Origin: Chlorops oryzae | Taxonomy: Eukaryota; Arthropoda; Insecta; Diptera; Chloropidae | Direction: 5' to 3' | DNA length: 64,000 bases | NCBI GenBank assembly: GCA_020466095.1 | Contig: CM035807.1 | Span: 77,808,595-77,872,594, forward strand | Shown: positions 60,254-64,000 of the stretch, one piece after another | How positions within the stretch are numbered: the first letter of the stretch is position 1 | Layout: each line of letters begins with the position of its first letter | Notes under the pieces: generated by a model | Told to the model about the DNA's origin: nothing | What the model saw: only the letters and a program-made list of their open reading frames with translations | Database searches by the model: none | Position numbers and translations under genes: made by a program

Positions 60254-63200
60254 GTGAGTTTGATTGAAATCTTCGTTTTTTCTTTCTCAATATTTTCGTT
60301 CGAGTTATATAATTTTAATAATTTTAATTTATAGGTATAATTAAAATTTGTTTATTTGATTTATTTATGACAAATTTAAAGACAAGATTTGGGATAAGAA
60401 ATGAGTAGAAAAAATATTTCAAGTGAATTTTCAGTAGGAAAAATGTTACACAATTTATTGAATCACATTTCTTAACCTCCCAACATACATACATATAAGT
60501 ATCTTTGTTAAATTTCTTTGTCCTGCAGCAGTTGAAAATGACGCAGCATCGGTAGATGAGCCTGTAGAAGGAGTAATTGCTGAGGAGTCCCTACAAGTAG
60601 CAAATCTAATACGAGAACAGCAAATATCTAATGTCGAATTGACCCCGCCAAGCCAAACGCCCGAAACACCCGAAGTAAATGGGAACACAAAGACTGAGCC
60701 AGAAGAAACAATCACACGAGAAGAAGGAAAACCAGAAGATGAAAATCCCCAAAAGAATAAATCAAACTCACCGGTGCGAACGGATGCAGCACCGGTAAAT
60801 ATACCGAACACATGCAATAGCAACAACAGCTTTCAAACACCATTGATGTGTGATATAAGCTCAACATTAGCATCGAGCATAATAACAAATCATGATCCAC
60901 CACCGCCCCCGAACGAGCCCAACTGCTTAGAGGTTCTACAGCGGCGCACCGAGGAGGTACTCGATTCCGCGTCACAGAATCTGCACGCAACCCAACTCCA
61001 GGAGGAATACGAATACGCCCAAAAGGACGCACTCGCGCGTGGTGAAATCTTTAAGCATCGTTGCAAATATTGCGGCAAGATTTTCGGTTCATACTCGGCA
61101 TTACAGATTCACCTGCGTTCACACACCGGCGAACGACCCTTTCACTGTAATGTTTGCGGCAGTAAGTTCACAACAAAAGGCAATCTCAAGGTGCATTACC
61201 AAAGACATACGCAGATCTTTCCGCCGATGCTAATGCCACCGGGCAGTGTTGGACAAACGACCGAACAATTTCCGACACAATTTCCACCGATCATTGGTGC
61301 TGGCGGCATTACACCAGTTCCGATTCGTTTACCATATCAATCGACCGAAACAAGAGAACAAGAAAACAAGGACTCCAAACAAGATGAAATGGAGCAGAAG
61401 AATCGGTCTGACGTTCAGGGACAACCTGATGAAAAAATTTCACCCCAAGAGGCTCAATCAAATGCAACAAATATTGTTGCGACATCACCCAAGGAATCAA
61501 AGGAAATCTTTCAGCGCTTACAGCAACCGATAGCATCAATAGAGAAATCGGAACGGTGTCCAACATCTGCATCCACACCAACATCAACACCAACGACAAT
61601 GCTCACAAGAACGTCGACTCCAACATCAGGAATAAAACGTAACAAACGCAATTCACCATCCGCTGATTCGGTTTACAATCGCAGCAATGATTTCTTGGAG
61701 CTCACCACACCAAAAAGCTATCGTCGCTCATCGTTGAGTCGGAACTCGAATTCTAACAATGGACTCGATCCACATCAAATGAGCGCAGAATTCGCACTTG
61801 GCAGTATGGAACGTATTATTGATAAATCCTGGGAAGATCTCATCGAAATCGATAAGACATCGGAAACATCGAAGCTTCAACAATTGGTGGATAACATCGA
61901 AAATAAATTGACCGATCCAAATCAATGCATTTTCTGTCAGAAGGTTATGTCCTGCCGAAGCTCACTTCAAATGCACATACGCACCCACACTGGCGAGAGA
62001 CCTTTCCGCTGCAAGATCTGCGGGCGTGCCTTTGCAACGAAGGGGAACCTAAAAGCACACATGAGCATACACAAGATAAAGCCGCCGATGCGTAGCCAAT
62101 TCAAGTGTCCTGTATGCCATCAGAAGTTCTCGAATGGAATTATACTGCAACAGCATATACGTATACACACCATGGATGATGGAACATGTCCCACCAATGT
62201 TCCTCCCAACCATGACCCATGCAATCGAATGAATTTCGATGCCTCACATGTCGCCGAGGATCAAAATTCAAATAAATCTCAATGCGCCTCGGATAATTTC
62301 GATCTCTCAACAACGTCCGAGTACTCTGGTGGCCAGCGTTCCGAGTCGTCGCAGGGTGACATCGATGACTATATGACCATGGATAGTACGGATGATTCAC
62401 GCGAGAATTCCCATTCTGTAACGCCACTCGAACGACGAGTTGCCGAGGATTTCGATGAGAGATCTAGGGACACTTTGGATAGAAATGCCAGTGAGCATCC
62501 TTCATGTCCTGCGATGGATCTGTCAGCACGTGCATATGGTCTAAATGGTGCCTTGCCGAAGACCGCTTTGGAGCATTTGCCGCTTGCGTTGGGAATGTCG
62601 CCAAATTTGCTGTTAATGGCAGCAGCTCGCGAGGAAATGCAAGCACTCGGAGCACATGCAAAATTCCCGCTGCTTCCATTCGGGCCGCTGAGTTTTATGG
62701 GTGAGTACTTAACGCAATTCATTGCATGCTCATGGCATCATGAAGACGACGTCCTACTTTTCTTTGCATTCTTCATTCGATTCTTTCCCGACCTCCCCTC
62801 GAGTGAAGTCTTTGCTCTGCTTTTCCGCCTGAAACACGCACTTTAACGCTCTATTTTCGTCGAAATAGTCACTCAGATAATGACAAAGTATTTCCGTCTA
62901 TGACTTTTGACCTTGCCAGTGCCGGTGCCGGTGCTGAGCAAGTGCTTCGAGTCTTCCTTTCAGCAAATGACTGCGAGTGCTCCTCGAATTTATCTTTCGT
63001 TTTTTTCGCGCGTCTCAATCGAAATAAAGACGACATAATTCAATTGGACCCAAACAAAGAATTTTCGATGTCGAAATTGAATCAAAAGAAGAATAAAAAA
63101 AACTTTCGCAGATAGACATTCTTCGATATATTCATCACACATGGAAGGGTAACGTTGCGAATTGAAAAAAAGTTTTTTATTTCTTATTTTCGATTGAAGC

Positions 63201-63517
63201 GACGGCGCGAAGAGTTTTGTATATGGATCAGATGAAAATAGACGCATTTTATTAAAGTTTATATTGAAAAAAATAATAAAAAATATTCCATTCAATTAAA
63301 ATTAAATCTGAATAAGTTTTTCTTTATATCTTCTCTTTAAGGTCTTCACTCGCAGACGAACATTTGTAATTTTTGTTTCAAAATTTTGCCAACAAACGCA
63401 GCCCTTGAACACCATATCCAAACAGAACATCATCTTTTAAAAGATGCTGCCACGGAACCAAATCGCAGCATAGCCATATGTGATAATGAAAGTGCGGCAA
63501 AGCCCTTAAATGCAAAG
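59641..63517 (+). CDS. salr: Spalt-family C2H2 zinc-finger transcription factor, 3' incomplete (salr-like)
   Basis: Three exons (59641-60253, 60529-62700, 63342-63517) join in frame at GTGAGT donors and pyrimidine-AG acceptors and give 987 residues before the window ends. Order: Asn-rich acidic N-terminus; conserved hydrophobic/Gln region (about residues 138-203) that in SALL proteins mediates oligomerisation; first zinc-finger pair (383-431); Ser/Thr-rich linker; zinc-finger triplet (671-751); acidic Ser-rich segment; single diverged finger (937-958). The linkers TGERPF and finger tips SALQIH and TKGNLK are Spalt hallmarks. Spalt proteins are nuclear, AT-rich-DNA-binding, mainly repressive regulators of wing, eye, tracheal and sensory-organ patterning. 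The start is the ATG at 59641 (AAAATG context); an in-frame TAG at 59560 blocks extension unless a splice intervenes. The family call is secure. The choice of salr over salm rests on my recollection of linker residues and is moderate. Confidence 0.85.
59876..59965 (+). repeat. Coding (AAT/AAC)n microsatellite
   Basis: It encodes the Asn tract of the Spalt protein and is likely length-polymorphic. Confidence 0.9.
60254..60528 (+). other. sal-family intron 1 (275 bp)
   Basis: It begins GTGAGT and ends in TCCTGCAG followed directly by CAG, so there is a tandem NAGNAG acceptor. Both choices keep frame and differ by one Ala codon. The phase (one base before the intron, two after) joins the two long reading frames exactly. 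Confidence 0.85.
60529..62700 (+). other. salr: sal-family main exon with five zinc fingers
   Basis: This 2172-bp exon opens with a conserved acidic stretch. It then has ASSIITNHD and EVLDSASQN, typical of the segment preceding the first Spalt finger pair. Fingers 1-2 (61062-61208) are C-X2-C-X12-H-X3-H joined by a TGERPF linker. WEDLIEIDK (about residue 638) precedes fingers 3-5 (61926-62168), of which 3 and 4 are a TGERPF-linked pair and 5 begins CPVCHQKF. A second PxDLS-like motif, AMDLS, lies at residues 866-870. The donor GTGAGT is at 62701. The frame stays open for 48 more codons into the intron, ending TAA at 62846; that tail is hydrophobic and unlike Spalt. Confidence 0.88.
62701..63341 (+). 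other. sal-family intron 2 (641 bp)
   Basis: GTGAGT donor, pyrimidine-rich acceptor TCTTCTCTTTAAG ending at 63341, phase 1, matching the reading frame on both sides. I see no mobile element in it. Confidence 0.8.
63342..63517 (+). other. salr: sal-family exon with a diverged single C2H2 finger
   Basis: This 176-bp exon completes a split Gly codon and reads 58 further codons to a phase-0 donor (AAAG|GTGAGT). It encodes one finger, [17 protein letters not shown]...EHH (C-X2-C-X12-H-X4-H). Spalt proteins usually have a TKERPF-linked finger pair at this point. Here the second finger and linker are absent and the tip differs (NAALEHH). The coding sequence must continue beyond the window. Confidence 0.7.
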
Positions 63518-64000
63518 GTGAGTAGAGAGAAAGTTTTCGATATTTCACAATGTGGGAATATGAACAAATGATGCCTGACAGCAAGTCGACTAAACGTCAT
63601 TATTCTGCTAGCAAACACAACTAATTTACTTCATACAGTGGCCCCCATGTATTGAAATGCTCAGAGCAACAAAGCGACACACGTTCGTCTTTCCAGTGAT
63701 GCAGACGCAGGCTTAATTGTCTGTCATATCAGGGTATTCTTTGGTGGGGCTATGATACAAATTATGAGCCGTTTATTAATGATGAAAGCTTAAGGAAAGC
63801 AGGCTTGGGGAGCTCATTAATCAGAAACAGAAGTTACATATTTATTGGGCGTATTGGGATGCCCAAAATATACAAATGTACGCATAAATTCAAAGGTTTT
63901 TCTTTTCAATAATTTGAGTAAGTTTTTTTTTTTTTTTGTGTTAAAATTAAAGCTGTGAGGAGCAAAGGGTCATTACTTGAGGATCAAAACCAATTGATAG
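63518..64000 (+). other. sal-family intron 3, truncated by window end
   Basis: It begins with GTGAGT. No further Spalt-like coding sequence or acceptor feeding a zinc-finger frame is seen before 64000, so the 3' part of the gene lies outside the window. Confidence 0.6.

Noticed and set aside
60455..60826. Minus-strand open frame over the sal exon
   Set aside because: Antisense shadow of the coding exon.
62701..62846. Reading frame of the main sal exon continues 48 codons into the intron
   Set aside because: The continuation is hydrophobic, unlike Spalt sequence, begins at a strong GTGAGT donor, and a finger-coding exon follows in the right phase.

Overview
The window is AT-rich eukaryotic DNA with GT-AG introns, many (CATA)n/(ATGT)n microsatellites, jockey-type LINEs, hAT and TA-flanked DNA elements and tRNA-derived SINEs. 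This fits a higher dipteran. A tephritid fruit fly is my guess, but the sequence cannot settle species. No bacterial, viral or organellar gene was seen.

Only one host protein-coding gene is supported, and it lies in the last ~4.4 kb on the + strand. It is a Spalt (Sal/SALL) C2H2 zinc-finger transcription factor, most like spalt-related (salr). It has three readable coding exons: 59641-60253, 60529-62700 and 63342-63517. All splice phases agree, and the gene runs off the right edge. The rest, about 59 kb, has no credible host gene. In Drosophila, salm and salr are neighbours that share dispersed wing, eye and other enhancers, so this gene-poor DNA may be salr upstream regulatory DNA. That is inference; no enhancer can be read from sequence alone.

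Layout. 1-11 kb: gene-free, with microsatellites and one repeat copy. 11.2-15.2 kb: a nearly full-length jockey-clade LINE on the minus strand, with three visible frameshifts. 15.2 kb: a zinc-finger ORF remnant. 16.3-16.8 kb: nested MITEs. 17.1-17.7 kb: an RTE-like reverse-transcriptase relic. 20.5-21.3 kb: three MITEs. 27.0-28.1 kb: a hAT MITE, then a TA-flanked element that was itself invaded by another hAT MITE. 30-32.7 kb: minisatellites and a duplicated segment that keeps a splice-donor-like site. 34.9-38.4 kb: two copies of a (GACR)n-bearing element with hairpin ends. 40.5-43.2 kb: two hAT elements with perfect 8-bp target duplications, one splitting an old reverse-transcriptase fragment. 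49.6-54.5 kb: SINEs and two more hAT elements. 55.0-56.8 kb: a 1.86-kb fold-back element with ~570-bp inverted arms. 57.8-58.5 kb: a repeat carrying a short SINE insertion, then a SINE.

The strongest results are directly visible structures: the in-frame sal exon chain, and many DNA-transposon boundaries proven by matching inverted ends plus target-site duplications. Family names of transposable elements and the salr/salm choice come from memory of family motifs, not from a search.
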